A stretch of 64,000 bases of DNA from Marinobacter gudaonensis. GTDB taxonomy: Bacteria > Pseudomonadota > Gammaproteobacteria > Pseudomonadales > Oleiphilaceae. The notes under the pieces are model-generated. The model did no database searches. It was not told where the DNA came from and was given only the letters and a program-made list of their open reading frames with translations. The stretch is from NCBI RefSeq assembly GCF_900115175.1, contig NZ_FOYV01000001.1, positions 2,666,001-2,730,000 on the forward strand, given 5' to 3'. How positions within the stretch are numbered: the stretch's first letter is position 1; each line of letters begins with the position of its first letter. This document shows, piece after piece, positions 51,706 through 61,006 of this stretch. Both the position numbers and the translations under genes were made by a program.

Positions 51706-52634
51706 CAACGGCAACGGTTTCCCGCTGGGGCCGCTTCCGCGAGTCCTTTTTCTGGTACAGCTTCAAGCGCGACAAGGTGGCCGTTGCCAGCTTTGCCGTG
51801 TTGCTGCTGATGGTGCTGGCCGCCATTTTTGCGCCGCTGCTGGCTCCCACCGACCCCTACGATCTGGCACAGATCAACATCATGAACTCTGAGCTGCCCC
51901 CGGTGGGTATGAGCGGAGCGGATCCTGCCTTTCCTCTGGGCACCGACGCCCAGGGCCGGGACCTGCTCTCGACCATCCTCTACGGCACCCGGGTGTCCCT
52001 GATGATCGGCTTTGGTGCGGTGGTCCTGCAGGCGTTTCTGGGCATTCTGTTCGGCCTGATGGCCGGTTACCTGGGTGGTAAGGTGGACGCGGTACTGATG
52101 CGCATTGCGGACGTTCAGCTGTCGTTCTCCACGCTGATGGTGGCCATTATCGTGGGCGCCGTGTTCAAGGCCAGCTTCGGTAACCTGATGTTTGGCGAGA
52201 TTGCCATCTACATGCTGATCTTCATCATCGGCGTTGCTGAATGGCCGCAGATTGCCCGAACCGTTCGGGCTTCGGTGCTGGCGGAAAAAAAGAAAGAATA
52301 TGTGGATGCCGCCAAGGTGATGGGCTTTGGTACCCGGAGGATCATGTTCCGGCACATCCTGCCCAACACATTGTCGCCGATCTTTGTGATTGCCACCGTC
52401 CAGATTGCCAATGCGATTATCTCCGAGGCGGCCCTGTCGTTCCTGGGCCTCGGCATGCCGGAAACCCAGCCGTCGCTTGGGTCGCTGATCAAGTCCGGTT
52501 TTGACTACATCCAGAGCGGCTCCTGGTGGATCACCCTGATCCCCGGCCTGGTGCTGGTGGTGCTCGTGCTGGTTATCAATTTGTTGGGTGACTGGTTGCG
52601 GGATGTGATGAACCCACGGCTGTACAAGGGGTAA
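51702..52634 (+). CDS. Peptide ABC transporter permease (DppC-like)
   Basis: A 310-residue permease, second subunit of the channel. It has the DppC-type N-terminal helix followed by the conserved HPLGTDAQGRDLLS-type segment (here FPLGTDAQGRDLLS, about 74-87), and an EAA loop with EYVDAAKVMGFGTRRI (about 201-216). It overlaps the upstream permease gene by four bases and is followed after 4 bases by the first ATPase gene. Confidence 0.93.
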   Translation: MTTATVSRWGRFRESFFWYSFKRDKVAVASFAVLLLMVLAAIFAPLLAPTDPYDLAQINIMNSELPPVGMSGADPAFPLGTDAQGRDLLSTILYGTRVSLMIGFGAVVLQAFLGILFGLMAGYLGGKVDAVLMRIADVQLSFSTLMVAIIVGAVFKASFGNLMFGEIAIYMLIFIIGVAEWPQIARTVRASVLAEKKKEYVDAAKVMGFGTRRIMFRHILPNTLSPIFVIATVQIANAIISEAALSFLGLGMPETQPSLGSLIKSGFDYIQSGSWWITLIPGLVLVVLVLVINLLGDWLRDVMNPRLYKG

Positions 52635-52638
52635 CACC

Positions 52639-53637
52639 ATGGCACTGTTGGAAGTAAAAGATCTGGATGTGCGTTTTGCGGTGCGTGGTGGCGACCTGAC
52701 CGCGCTTCGCGGCATCAGTTTCTCTCTGGACAAGGGCGAACGTCTGGGCCTGGTAGGCGAGTCCGGTGCCGGTAAATCGGTGGCGGCGTTCTCGATCCTG
52801 AACCTGATCGCCAAACCGGGCTACATCGCCGGCGGCCAGATCCTGTTCGAAGGCCGGGACCTGGCTGCCATGAGCGAGCGGGAGCTACGTAAAATCCGCG
52901 GCAACCGCATTGCCATGATCTTCCAGGACCCGATGATGACCCTGAACCCGGTGCTCACCATCGGCACCCAGATGGTGGAAGCCATTCTTGCCCATCGGAA
53001 GATTAGCAAGAAAGAGGCCCGGGCCATTGCCCTGGACCGGCTGCAGAAGGTGCAGATTCCTTCGCCGGAGAAGCGGCTGGATCAGTACCCCCATGAATTG
53101 TCCGGGGGTATGCGCCAGCGGGTGATTATTGCCATCGCGCTGTTGCTGGACCCGGAAATCATCATCGCGGACGAGCCCACCACCGCCCTGGATGTGACCA
53201 TTCAGGCGGAGATCATGGACCTGCTGCTGAACCTGTGCGAGCAGGAGAATGTGGCGCTGATGCTGATCACCCACGATCTGGGCGTGGTCTCCCAGGTTAC
53301 CCAGCGCATGCTGGTTATGTACTCCGGCCGCATCATCGAGCAGGGGCCGACCCGGGAAATCATCAACGACGCCCAGCACCCTTACACTCAGGGACTGATC
53401 AACGCGCTGCCCCAGATGGGTGAGCCCGGTCAGCGGCTGTTCCAGATTCCCGGATCCATGCCATCCCTGAAGAACGTGCCCTCGGGCTGTCCGTTCCATC
53501 CCCGCTGCAACTTCGCCACCGAGCAGTGCAAGCAGGCGATGCCGGAGTATGTCCGTTCGGGCAATGTAAATGTGGCCTGTTACGAAGTTGCCAACCTGAT
53601 TGAGCAGGAGAAACGCATGCAGGAGGCCGAATCATGA
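52639..53637 (+). CDS. Peptide ABC transporter ATP-binding protein (DppD-like)
   Basis: A 332-residue ABC ATPase. Walker A is [12 protein letters not shown] (about 39-50), the signature is [15 protein letters not shown] (about 155-169) and Walker B is [12 protein letters not shown] (about 174-185). The C-terminal oligopeptide-transporter extension contains the GCPFHPRC motif and further cysteines (about 285-310), which in relatives can bind an iron-sulfur cluster. It overlaps the next ATPase gene by four bases. Confidence 0.95.
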   Translation: MALLEVKDLDVRFAVRGGDLTALRGISFSLDKGERLGLVGESGAGKSVAAFSILNLIAKPGYIAGGQILFEGRDLAAMSERELRKIRGNRIAMIFQDPMMTLNPVLTIGTQMVEAILAHRKISKKEARAIALDRLQKVQIPSPEKRLDQYPHELSGGMRQRVIIAIALLLDPEIIIADEPTTALDVTIQAEIMDLLLNLCEQENVALMLITHDLGVVSQVTQRMLVMYSGRIIEQGPTREIINDAQHPYTQGLINALPQMGEPGQRLFQIPGSMPSLKNVPSGCPFHPRCNFATEQCKQAMPEYVRSGNVNVACYEVANLIEQEKRMQEAES

Positions 53638-54644
53638 CCTCCCCCCTGGTAAGTATTCGCGGTCTTGAGAAGCGCTTTGATCTGTCCGGCAGCCTGCTGG
53701 AGCAAATCACCTTCGAGGGTGGTCGCTTCCGACGCAAACAGGAGGCGGTTCATGCCATCAACGGCGTGGATCTGGATGTGCAGAAGGGTGAGGCCCTGTG
53801 TGTGGTGGGCGAATCCGGCTGTGGCAAGTCCACCGTGGCCCGCACCGTGATGGGCTTGCTGTCGCCCAGCGCTGGCGAGATCCACTACGATGGCCAGCGC
53901 ATCGACAACCTGGAGCGGAAGGATTCATTGCCCTACCGGCGCAAGATGCAGATGATCTTCCAGAATCCATACGCCTCCCTGAACCCGCGCATGACCATCC
54001 AGCAGACCCTGGAGGAGCCGATCCGATTCCACCACCCGGACTGGTCGCCGGCCCAGGTGCGCGACAAGATCCACGAGGTGATGCACTCGGTGGGCATTGA
54101 TCCGGATTGGGGCAGTCGCTTTGGCCACGAGTTTTCCGGTGGCCAGCGCCAGCGCATCGCCATTGCTCGCGCCCTGGCAGTGGATCCCGAATTCATCGTG
54201 GCTGACGAGCCGATCTCGGCTCTGGACGTGTCGATTCAGGCCCAGGTGCTGAACCTGCTGATGGACGCCCAGGAAAGCCGTGGGCTCACGTATCTGTTCA
54301 TTACCCACGATCTGGCGGTGGTGGAGCATTTTGGCACACGGGTGGCGGTGATGTACCTGGGGCGGGTGTGCGAGCTGGCGGACACGAAAACGCTGTTTTC
54401 CGCGCCCCGGCATCCCTACACCCAGGCGCTGCTGTCCGCGATTCCGAAGCTGGAGGATGACCGGCCCAACCACATCCGCCTGAAAGGGGAAGTGCCCACA
54501 CCGGTGAACCTGCCATCCGGCTGCGTCTTTCATGGGCGTTGCCCCTACGCTAACGAGCGCTGCCGGCAGGAGGTTCCGCAACTGATAACCACCGATGCCG
54601 GTACCCAGGTTGCCTGCCATGCGGTGGACGAGGGCAGGTTGTAA
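53634..54644 (+). CDS. Peptide ABC transporter ATP-binding protein (DppF-like)
   Basis: A 336-residue ABC ATPase, the second nucleotide-binding subunit. Walker A is GESGCGKSTVAR (about 59-70), the signature is FSGGQRQRIAIARAL (about 165-179) and Walker B is FIVADEPISALD (about 184-195). The C-terminal extension carries GCVFHGRCPYANERC (about 297-311). It closes the importer operon; the LysR gene begins 75 bases later. Confidence 0.95.
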   Translation: MTSPLVSIRGLEKRFDLSGSLLEQITFEGGRFRRKQEAVHAINGVDLDVQKGEALCVVGESGCGKSTVARTVMGLLSPSAGEIHYDGQRIDNLERKDSLPYRRKMQMIFQNPYASLNPRMTIQQTLEEPIRFHHPDWSPAQVRDKIHEVMHSVGIDPDWGSRFGHEFSGGQRQRIAIARALAVDPEFIVADEPISALDVSIQAQVLNLLMDAQESRGLTYLFITHDLAVVEHFGTRVAVMYLGRVCELADTKTLFSAPRHPYTQALLSAIPKLEDDRPNHIRLKGEVPTPVNLPSGCVFHGRCPYANERCRQEVPQLITTDAGTQVACHAVDEGRL

Positions 54645-54719
54645 AGGCGCTGCTGCGATAGGCTATGATGCCAGCAACTGCTCTGGCATCAATACGACGA
54701 CACCTCCTCAGGTAAACCC

Positions 54720-55637
54720 ATGGAAGTACGCTGGTTGGAAGATTTTCTGGCGCTGGCCCGCACGCGCCATTTCTCACGTGCCGCCGAATTGCAGCACGTG
54801 AGTCAGCCTACGTTCAGTCGCCGGATAAAGCTGCTGGAAGAGTCCATGGGCAGTACGCTGGTCAACCGTCAGACACTGCCGCTCTCGCTGACGCCAGCGG
54901 GAGAGATATTCCGTGAGCTGTGCGAGCGGATTACCCGGGATGTTCGCGACACCCACGATCGTATTTCAGCCCTGGAAGCAGAGGTCTCCGCCAGAATCAG
55001 CGTTGGCTCTACCCAGGGCCTGTTTTCGCACTTTTACCAGGGCTGGGCGAAAGATGCGGGTATTGCGGAACGGCTGCAACTGAATCTGAACGCCACCAGC
55101 TGGGTGGGCGAGCAGTTCCTCGAAGCCCTCGACGGTGGCGAATGCGATCTGGTGCTGTGTTACTGGCACCCGGATCTGCCCTGGGGCGGACGGCTGACCG
55201 TAGACACCTACCAATGGCTGGTACTGGCGCGCGAATCACTGGTCCCGGTCAGCGTGGCAGATGATCACGGCCAGCCCCGCTTTGCCTTGCCGGGCCTTCC
55301 CGACCAGCCGGTTCCGCTGATTGCGTACCACAGGCGTGGTTTCCTGCAGTCGGCCATTGAGGGCCATCTTGCTCGTCATGGCCTGAGCGCCAATCTGCTG
55401 CCCCTGAACGAAAATACCCAGTCCGCCAGTATCAAGGCGCTGGTCAAACAGGGATTCGGAATGGGCTGGTTGCCACGTCGCATGACCGAGAAAAGCGAGC
55501 AGTTCGGCAGTCTGGTGCGTGCCGGTGATGAACGCTGGGACGTGCCCCTGGAAATCCGTCTGATCCGTCTGCAGGAACCCCGCTCCGAGGATCTGCGGGC
55601 GCTCTGGAAAACACTGGAAGATGTCTATGTCTCATGA
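54720..55637 (+). CDS. LysR-type transcriptional regulator (HypT/YjiE-like)
   Basis: A 305-residue LysR regulator. The winged-helix part (about 1-65) opens EVRWLEDFLALARTRHFSRAA, a form close to HypT (YjiE) of E. coli, the hypochlorite-responsive regulator. The effector domain lacks clear hallmarks of a known ligand. Its 3' end overlaps the PepQ-like gene by 17 bases and it follows the peptide importer on the same strand, so control of peptide uptake and breakdown is a reasonable alternative to an oxidative-stress role. Confidence 0.9.
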   Translation: MEVRWLEDFLALARTRHFSRAAELQHVSQPTFSRRIKLLEESMGSTLVNRQTLPLSLTPAGEIFRELCERITRDVRDTHDRISALEAEVSARISVGSTQGLFSHFYQGWAKDAGIAERLQLNLNATSWVGEQFLEALDGGECDLVLCYWHPDLPWGGRLTVDTYQWLVLARESLVPVSVADDHGQPRFALPGLPDQPVPLIAYHRRGFLQSAIEGHLARHGLSANLLPLNENTQSASIKALVKQGFGMGWLPRRMTEKSEQFGSLVRAGDERWDVPLEIRLIRLQEPRSEDLRALWKTLEDVYVS

Positions 55638-56922
55638 AGCGCTGTTGTCACTGCAAAACGATCACCTGCGCGAATTGCAGAGCCGGTACGAGTCGGCATT
55701 GGCAGACCACGGCTACGACAGCCTGCTGATTGCTTCCGGTGCCGCGCCCTACCGCTATGGCGATGATCAGGCCTGGCATTTTCAGGGCTTCGGGCCGTTT
55801 CTGCACTGGACGGGACTGGCCGGGCGCGAGCACTGCTGGCTTTGGGTTCGGGTCGGTCACAAACCGATACTCTGGCTGTTTGAGCCGGTCGACTTCTGGC
55901 ACGCAAACCCAACGCTTTCGGAAGAACCCTGGCAGGAGTTCATTGAGGTGCGTAGCAGCGCCTCGCCCGAGGCACCGGTGCTGGATGATCCCGGCAGCCT
56001 GGCGGTGATTGGCGACCCGGCCCTGGTCGTCGGTCTGCCCGGCGATGCCAACCCGGAAGGGCTTTTGCGGGAGCTGGACGAAACCCGCGTGCGCAAGACC
56101 CGTTACGAAATCGAATGTCTGGCAGAGGCGAACAGGCGGGCGCTCGTGGGTCACGCCGCCACTCGGGAGGCTTTCCTGGCAGGCGAAAGCGAGTTTGGTA
56201 TCAGTCTGGCTTACCAGCGCGCCACCCTCCAGCGGGAGGTCGACGCACCCTACCACAGTATCATTGGCCTGAATGAACATGCCGGTACCCTGCATTACCA
56301 GTACTACGATACCCGGCCACCTGCCCAACCCCGCAGTCTGCTGATCGATGCCGGGGTCCGTTTCCGGGGCTATTGCTCCGACATCACGCGCACCACTGCC
56401 GGGCCCGGCGAGCCGCACTTTGCGGCTCTGGTTCAGGGTCTGGAGCGACTGCAGACCCGGCTTTGCGACATGGTGGCCCCCGGGGTCGATTACATCGATA
56501 TCCATCGCAAGGCCCACCAGGGAATTGCAGCCCTGCTTTCGTCAGCCGGGCTGGTAACCGGGATGGCCGATCAAGACATCGTTGACCGGGGTATCACCCG
56601 GGCCTTCTTTCCCCACGGTGTCGGGCATTTGCTGGGTGTTCAGGTACACGATGTGGCCGGCAAGCCAACGCCCGCTCCGGCGGACGCACCGTTTTTACGC
56701 CTGACCCGCAGACTGGAGCCGGGGATGGTGGTGACCATAGAACCGGGGCTTTACTTCATTCCCTCACTGCTTGATCCCCTGATGGACGGCGAGCCAGGCC
56801 GGTTCCTGAATAAGGAGCTGATCGCGCAGCTCAGGGGCTGTGGCGGTATTCGAATCGAGGATAATGTGGTTGTGACGGAGGCCGGACGACGCAATCTGAC
56901 GAGGGACGAGACAACGGACTGA
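55621..56922 (+). CDS. pepQ: Xaa-Pro dipeptidase-like M24 metallopeptidase
   Basis: A 433-residue cytosolic aminopeptidase P/prolidase-family enzyme that should cleave dipeptides with C-terminal proline. The five metal ligands of the pita-bread fold are visible: Asp in LLIDAGV (about 244), Asp in YCSDITR (about 255), His in FFPHGVGHLLG (about 337), Glu in TIEPGLYF (about 382) and Glu in GIRIEDNVV (about 420). The length matches E. coli PepQ (443). Related proteins can also hydrolyse organophosphates. Its position after a dipeptide importer suggests a peptide-scavenging unit. A second ATG two codons on is possible. Confidence 0.92.
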   Translation: MSMSHEALLSLQNDHLRELQSRYESALADHGYDSLLIASGAAPYRYGDDQAWHFQGFGPFLHWTGLAGREHCWLWVRVGHKPILWLFEPVDFWHANPTLSEEPWQEFIEVRSSASPEAPVLDDPGSLAVIGDPALVVGLPGDANPEGLLRELDETRVRKTRYEIECLAEANRRALVGHAATREAFLAGESEFGISLAYQRATLQREVDAPYHSIIGLNEHAGTLHYQYYDTRPPAQPRSLLIDAGVRFRGYCSDITRTTAGPGEPHFAALVQGLERLQTRLCDMVAPGVDYIDIHRKAHQGIAALLSSAGLVTGMADQDIVDRGITRAFFPHGVGHLLGVQVHDVAGKPTPAPADAPFLRLTRRLEPGMVVTIEPGLYFIPSLLDPLMDGEPGRFLNKELIAQLRGCGGIRIEDNVVVTEAGRRNLTRDETTD

Positions 56923-56955
56923 AACACTCCGTTGCACAAATTTGATACAAAGGGC

Positions 56956-56984
56956 TTGCAATTCCAGATGTGAATAACAATAAT
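56956..56984 (+). promoter_or_regulatory. Predicted sigma-70 promoter of bfd
   Basis: TTGCAA (4 of 6 matches to the -35 consensus) is followed after exactly 17 bases by AATAAT (5 of 6 to the -10 consensus), 37 bases before the bfd start codon. Confidence 0.5.
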
Positions 56985-56991
56985 TCTTACT
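56973..56991. promoter_or_regulatory. Possible Fur box overlapping the bfd promoter
   Basis: The 19-mer AATAACAATAATTCTTACT matches the Fur consensus at 12 of 19 positions and covers the predicted -10 element. bfd genes are commonly Fur-repressed, which raises the prior, but AT-rich sequence gives such scores by chance. Confidence 0.35.
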
Positions 56992-57020
56992 AACTATTAC
57001 AGCGTTGGTGAGTCAATTTT

Positions 57021-57227
57021 ATGTACGTCTGCCTTTGCCACGGGGTTACCGACCGGGAAATTCGCGAAGCGGCTGAAAACGGCGTGTCCTCCATGCGCCA
57101 GCTGGGTAAGGAGCTGGGTGTGGGCACTCAATGCGGGCGCTGCGCCTGCACCGCGCGGGAGATCCTTCGCGAGAGCCGTTCCACGGATTATCTGGCTCTC
57201 GCCAACCTGCTGGCCCAGCCCGCCTGA
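57021..57227 (+). CDS. bfd: Bacterioferritin-associated ferredoxin
   Basis: A 68-residue [2Fe-2S] protein that delivers electrons to bacterioferritin to release stored iron. The cysteine set is CLC at residues 4-6 (VCLCHGVTD) and CGRCACTAREIL further on, as in the Bfd family. It lies 108 bases upstream of bfr in the same direction, the usual pairing. A predicted promoter with a possible Fur site lies upstream. Confidence 0.95.
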   Translation: MYVCLCHGVTDREIREAAENGVSSMRQLGKELGVGTQCGRCACTAREILRESRSTDYLALANLLAQPA

Positions 57228-57335
57228 TAGTCATCCCCATTGCCAATTGCGACCTTTTTACAGGCGCGGTTTTTTATCTGCCCGTAACCGTCTATCCTTG
57301 TAATTTCAGGTAGCTAACACACAAGGAAAACGGTT

Positions 57336-57809
57336 ATGAAAGGCGATAAAAAAGTCATCCAGTACCTCAATCGGGCTCTTGCCAACGAGCTGACTGCCAT
57401 CAACCAGTATTTCCTGCATTCCCGAATGTACAAGGACTGGGGTATCACCAAGCTCGCCGACAAAGAGTACGAAGAATCCATTGATGAGATGAAGCACGCC
57501 GACGAGCTGATCGAGCGCATCCTGTTCCTCGAGGGTCTGCCCAACCTGCAGGATCTGAACAAGCTGCTGATCGGTGAGAACGTGGAAGAGATGCTCCAGT
57601 GCGATCTGAAACTGGAACTGGCCGGCCACGCCGATTACGTGGAAGCGGTGGCCTACTGCGACGAAGTGAAGGACTACGCGTCCCGGGAGCTGTTCCGCCG
57701 CATCCTCGAAAGCGAGGAAGAGCACATCGACTGGCTGGAAACCCAGCTCGAAATGATTTCCCAGATGGGTATCCAGAACTACATCCAGCTCCAGTCCGCC
57801 GCGGAGTAA
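57336..57809 (+). CDS. bfr: Haem-binding bacterioferritin
   Basis: A 157-residue four-helix ferritin that assembles into a 24-mer iron store. All ferroxidase ligands are present at E. coli Bfr numbering: Glu18, Glu51, His54, Glu94, Glu127 and His130. Met52, the haem-ligating residue shared across dimers, is also kept, so this is a catalytic haem-binding subunit rather than the haem-less partner found in some pseudomonads. It follows bfd and ends 9 bases before the phosphohexomutase gene. Confidence 0.97.
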   Translation: MKGDKKVIQYLNRALANELTAINQYFLHSRMYKDWGITKLADKEYEESIDEMKHADELIERILFLEGLPNLQDLNKLLIGENVEEMLQCDLKLELAGHADYVEAVAYCDEVKDYASRELFRRILESEEEHIDWLETQLEMISQMGIQNYIQLQSAAE

Positions 57810-57818
57810 GCCCAGACA

Positions 57819-59177
57819 ATGGACCTGTCCTGCTTCAAGGCATACGACCTGCGTGGTCGTGTGCCTGACCAGCTCAACCCCGTTCTTGCCGAGAAAATCG
57901 GCCGCGCCTACGTCGAAATCACCGGCGCCAGAAAAGTCATTGTCGGTTACGACATCCGCCTCTCCAGCCCCGACATTGCCGAGGCGCTGAGCTCGGGCCT
58001 GATGGCCGCCGGGGCCGATGTCTTTGACATTGGCCTGTGCGGTACCGAGCAGGTGTACTTCGCCACCAGCCACTATCAGATGGACGGTGGCATCATGGTC
58101 ACGGCCAGCCACAACCCGAAAGACCACAACGGCATGAAAATGGTCGGCCCCCAATCCCGGCCCATCAGTTCCGACAACGGCCTGAACGATATCCGGGATC
58201 GGGTATTGGAACCCTTCGCCGATGCACCGGAGCAGGGCCGGTATGAGCCGCTGGAGGTGATGAGCGCCTACGTGGATCATCTCCTGGGCTACATTGATGC
58301 TGCCTCTCTCAGCCCCATGACCATCGTCTGCAACGCCGGTAACGGCGGTGCCGGCCTGGTGATCGACGAGCTTGAGCAGCACCTGCCCTTTGAATTCGTG
58401 AAAGTGCACCATCAGCCAGACGGTCATTTTCCCAATGGTGTGCCCAATCCCATCCTTTCGGAAAACCGCACCGCCACGGCCGATGCGGTGATCGAACAGG
58501 GCGCCGCCATGGGTATCGCCTGGGATGGCGATTACGACCGCTGCTTCTTCTTCGACGAAAACGGTCGCTTCATCGAGGGCTACTACATTGTCGGCCTGCT
58601 GGCGGACCAGTTCCTGCGCAAGACCGGTGGTGGCAAGGTTATCCACGACCCCAGGCTGACCTGGAACACGATAGACCTGGTCCGGGCCGCCGGTGGCCAA
58701 GCCATCGAAAGCAAAACCGGCCACGCCTTCATCAAGCAGCGCATGCGCGACGAAGACGCCGTTTACGGTGGCGAAATGAGTGCCCACCATTACTTCCGGG
58801 ATTTCGCCTACTGCGACAGCGGCATGATTCCCTGGCTGCTGGTTGCCGAACGCCTGTGCCAGTCCGGCCAGACCCTGTCGTCACTGATCGACGCAAGAAT
58901 TGATGCCTACCCGGCCAGCGGTGAAATCAACCGCACCATCGACAATCCGCCCAAGGTTATCGCGGCGATCGAGGCCAAATACAGCGTCGGCGCCAAGAGC
59001 GTCAGCCACGTGGACGGCGTGAGCATCGAATTTGACGACTGGCGCTTCAACCTCCGGATGTCCAACACCGAACCGGTTGTGCGGCTGAATGTTGAATCAA
59101 GGGCGAATATTCCGTTGATGGAAGAGAAGACGGAAGAACTGTTGGCTGAAATGCAGAGGCTGAACGAAGAGGGCTAG
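57819..59177 (+). CDS. Phosphomannomutase/phosphoglucomutase
   Basis: A 452-residue alpha-D-phosphohexomutase, which interconverts hexose 1- and 6-phosphates for nucleotide sugars of LPS or exopolysaccharide. The phosphoserine loop is TASHNPKD (about 94-101), the magnesium site is DGDYDR (about 235-240), the sugar-binding loop is GEMSAHHYF (about 318-326), and the phosphate-binding loop is RMSNTEPVVRLN (about 413-424). Full-length resemblance is to the CpsG/ManB-type phosphomannomutases of enteric bacteria. It starts 9 bases after bfr, a positional rather than obvious functional link. Confidence 0.93.
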   Translation: MDLSCFKAYDLRGRVPDQLNPVLAEKIGRAYVEITGARKVIVGYDIRLSSPDIAEALSSGLMAAGADVFDIGLCGTEQVYFATSHYQMDGGIMVTASHNPKDHNGMKMVGPQSRPISSDNGLNDIRDRVLEPFADAPEQGRYEPLEVMSAYVDHLLGYIDAASLSPMTIVCNAGNGGAGLVIDELEQHLPFEFVKVHHQPDGHFPNGVPNPILSENRTATADAVIEQGAAMGIAWDGDYDRCFFFDENGRFIEGYYIVGLLADQFLRKTGGGKVIHDPRLTWNTIDLVRAAGGQAIESKTGHAFIKQRMRDEDAVYGGEMSAHHYFRDFAYCDSGMIPWLLVAERLCQSGQTLSSLIDARIDAYPASGEINRTIDNPPKVIAAIEAKYSVGAKSVSHVDGVSIEFDDWRFNLRMSNTEPVVRLNVESRANIPLMEEKTEELLAEMQRLNEEG

Positions 59178-59192
59178 CACTGAAGCCCGGGG

Positions 59193-59308
59193 CCGGTCGG
59201 CGCGGTTCCCCTTCCTGAAACTGTGCGGAGCCATGGATGGCGGAGCCCAAGCGTCACAGGCATGTGCCGTAAGGCGCGTGTTTCAGGAAGGGGAACCGTG
59301 CCGAGCGG
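59193..59308. repeat. Long inverted repeat in a convergent intergenic region
   Basis: A perfect 19-base inverted repeat (CGGTTCCCCTTCCTGAAAC at 59203-59221, its complement at 59280-59298) extends outward by about 10 more bases with 2 mismatches and encloses 58 bases. It lies between the stop codons of the phosphohexomutase and the phospholipase gene. It lacks a T-run, so it is not a standard terminator. A small mobile or REP-like element is possible. Confidence 0.8.
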
Positions 59309-59328
59309 TCTTGCACCGAGGCGCCATG

Positions 59329-60456
59329 TCAGAGCCAGTCGTTCAGCATAATCCCGATACCGAACCGCTGAATCCGGTGGTTATAGTCAATCAGACTCTC
59401 CCCATAGCCGTTGTAATACTGGAAGTATCCCTTGACGGTATCCCCCATGGGGAAGCTGTACCCGAACTCAACCGACGTCTTGTTGTTGTCGGACCGCAGG
59501 TTGTTCATCAGCCGCAGGGAAAAGGTCCGGTCTTCGGTGAGCTTGTAAACCGCGTGGTAGTTGGCGTAGCCCAGGTACCGATCAATATCCGAGTTATCGT
59601 CACTGCTGTTTTCCGGAATCCGGTACCAGGGCTGTACCATGAAAAGCCACCGGTCATAGCTATAGGCCGCGGTGCCGACAATCCGGTTCCAGCTGCGCGA
59701 GCGAGGTTCGGACTGGCCGTTGGACTGGTGATTGAAACCGATGGTCACCCCGTTAAGCCGCCCGGGGCCCACGTCCCAGTCGGCCTGGTAGCGCAGGAAC
59801 ACTTCCGGCTCGTAGTTGGTTTCCCGGAAAGGCGCCGAATCGTCCTGGTTGTAGACCTGCCAGAACGAGGTCTGGGTATAGCCAAACCAGAGGGTTGTCC
59901 GGTCATCCAGCAGGCCGGTCAGCAAAGGCACCTTGAAACTGATCTGGTATTTCGCTTCCTCGCGCTCCAGGTCGTAGTCGTAGGCAGTCGTACCGAGCCG
60001 CGGGCTGGACGGCGTGGGGTTGGGCTCCTTCACCCAGGTAGCCGGCAGAATATAAGTGGGCCGGTGCCCCACAAAACTGCCGGAAAACGAGAATACCGCC
60101 TTTTCGGCAGCCACGTACTGTTCCATCAGTGCCGCCATTACGCCAGCGTCGGGATCGTCCGATGGCGTCCCGTTCGTGGTGTTTTCAAGGTCGCGCCCGT
60201 TGGGTGCCAATTGCTCGGCCCGACGTTCTACGGCCTCACGAACCTGCTCGGGCGCCTCGGCCTGGCGATCCTCTGGCGGGTAAAGGCTGTCGAAACAGGC
60301 GAGTCGCTGAATGCCGTCTTCAATCAGGGCGCACTGCTCGGGGGTGTGTATCGCCGTGCCCGGAGTTTCCTGGGCCAGGCCGACTACTGGGGCGGCCATA
60401 GCCACTGCCATCGCGAGGAGTCCCACGGATCCGGCCCGCACGGGTGGTCGCTTCAT
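59329..60456 (-). CDS. pldA: Outer-membrane phospholipase A (OMPLA)
   Basis: A 375-residue outer-membrane beta-barrel phospholipase. It has a signal peptide (about 1-28) and an N-terminal periplasmic part of about 100 residues with the motif CALIEDGIQRLACFDSLY, longer than E. coli PldA (289 residues in total). The catalytic residues are seen in FNHQSNGQSEPRSRSWNR: His, then Ser two residues later, and Asn 14 residues after the His, the same spacing as His142, Ser144 and Asn156 of E. coli OMPLA. It should hydrolyse phospholipids misplaced in the outer leaflet. It lies 12 bases beyond the small membrane protein gene on the same strand. Confidence 0.95.
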   Translation of the reverse strand: MKRPPVRAGSVGLLAMAVAMAAPVVGLAQETPGTAIHTPEQCALIEDGIQRLACFDSLYPPEDRQAEAPEQVREAVERRAEQLAPNGRDLENTTNGTPSDDPDAGVMAALMEQYVAAEKAVFSFSGSFVGHRPTYILPATWVKEPNPTPSSPRLGTTAYDYDLEREEAKYQISFKVPLLTGLLDDRTTLWFGYTQTSFWQVYNQDDSAPFRETNYEPEVFLRYQADWDVGPGRLNGVTIGFNHQSNGQSEPRSRSWNRIVGTAAYSYDRWLFMVQPWYRIPENSSDDNSDIDRYLGYANYHAVYKLTEDRTFSLRLMNNLRSDNNKTSVEFGYSFPMGDTVKGYFQYYNGYGESLIDYNHRIQRFGIGIMLNDWL

Positions 60457-60468
60457 GGTCGGGGTCTC

Positions 60469-60807
60469 CTAGGCGTCGGTGAGGCTGAACCAGGTATTGG
60501 CAACGCCGTAGATCCAGACCCCAATCAGGGTCACGGCCAGAAGAGAAAAAATCAGTTTGTGTTTGAAGCGGTTGGCGCTGTCCGCAGCAGCTACCCAGCG
60601 CAGGTACATCAGCCCGATGAAACTGAGAAACACCCCCAGGCTGGCCAGTGCGGGCACCAGCAACCAGGCGGCACTGATGGTCTGGCCGTCGCTTGTCTGG
60701 CTCGAGAACCAGCCCATGGAGGCCAGCAGAATTGCCAACGCCGAGAATTCAGCAATCAACAGGGGCTTTCGCAAAGGATGGGGCGACGCGGGGTCCGAAT
60801 GGTTCAT
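60469..60807 (-). CDS. Small hypothetical membrane protein upstream of pldA
   Basis: A 112-residue protein with three hydrophobic segments (about 17-37, 47-69 and 84-106) and a short Pro-rich cytosolic start. The ATG at 60807 has AGGA about 9 bases upstream; an upstream in-frame ATG would add a non-conserved-looking extension. It is in the same operon as pldA, 12 bases apart. I do not recognise the family. Confidence 0.75.
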   Translation of the reverse strand: MNHSDPASPHPLRKPLLIAEFSALAILLASMGWFSSQTSDGQTISAAWLLVPALASLGVFLSFIGLMYLRWVAAADSANRFKHKLIFSLLAVTLIGVWIYGVANTWFSLTDA

Positions 60808-61006
60808 GACACGGTTCCTGAATGGTGTGAAATCGGCAAACCCCATGGTAACCGGATTGCCCTGGAAACACTCCTTCACTTACGAAATCGCAATCAAATC
60901 GGCTGAAAACCGACCGATGATTTTGCGGTTTGGTTTTTTTGCCAGGTTTCAATCGCTATAATGCGGCGACCGACGATTATAACGCTCAAATGCGAGGTGC
61001 ATTGCG

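Noticed and set aside
57306..58790. 494-codon minus-strand frame opposite bfr and the phosphohexomutase gene
   Set aside because: Spans two well-supported genes on the other strand and shows no family signature.
59233..60906. 557-codon plus-strand frame opposite pldA
   Set aside because: Shadow of pldA and the small membrane protein gene; it also runs through the inverted repeat.
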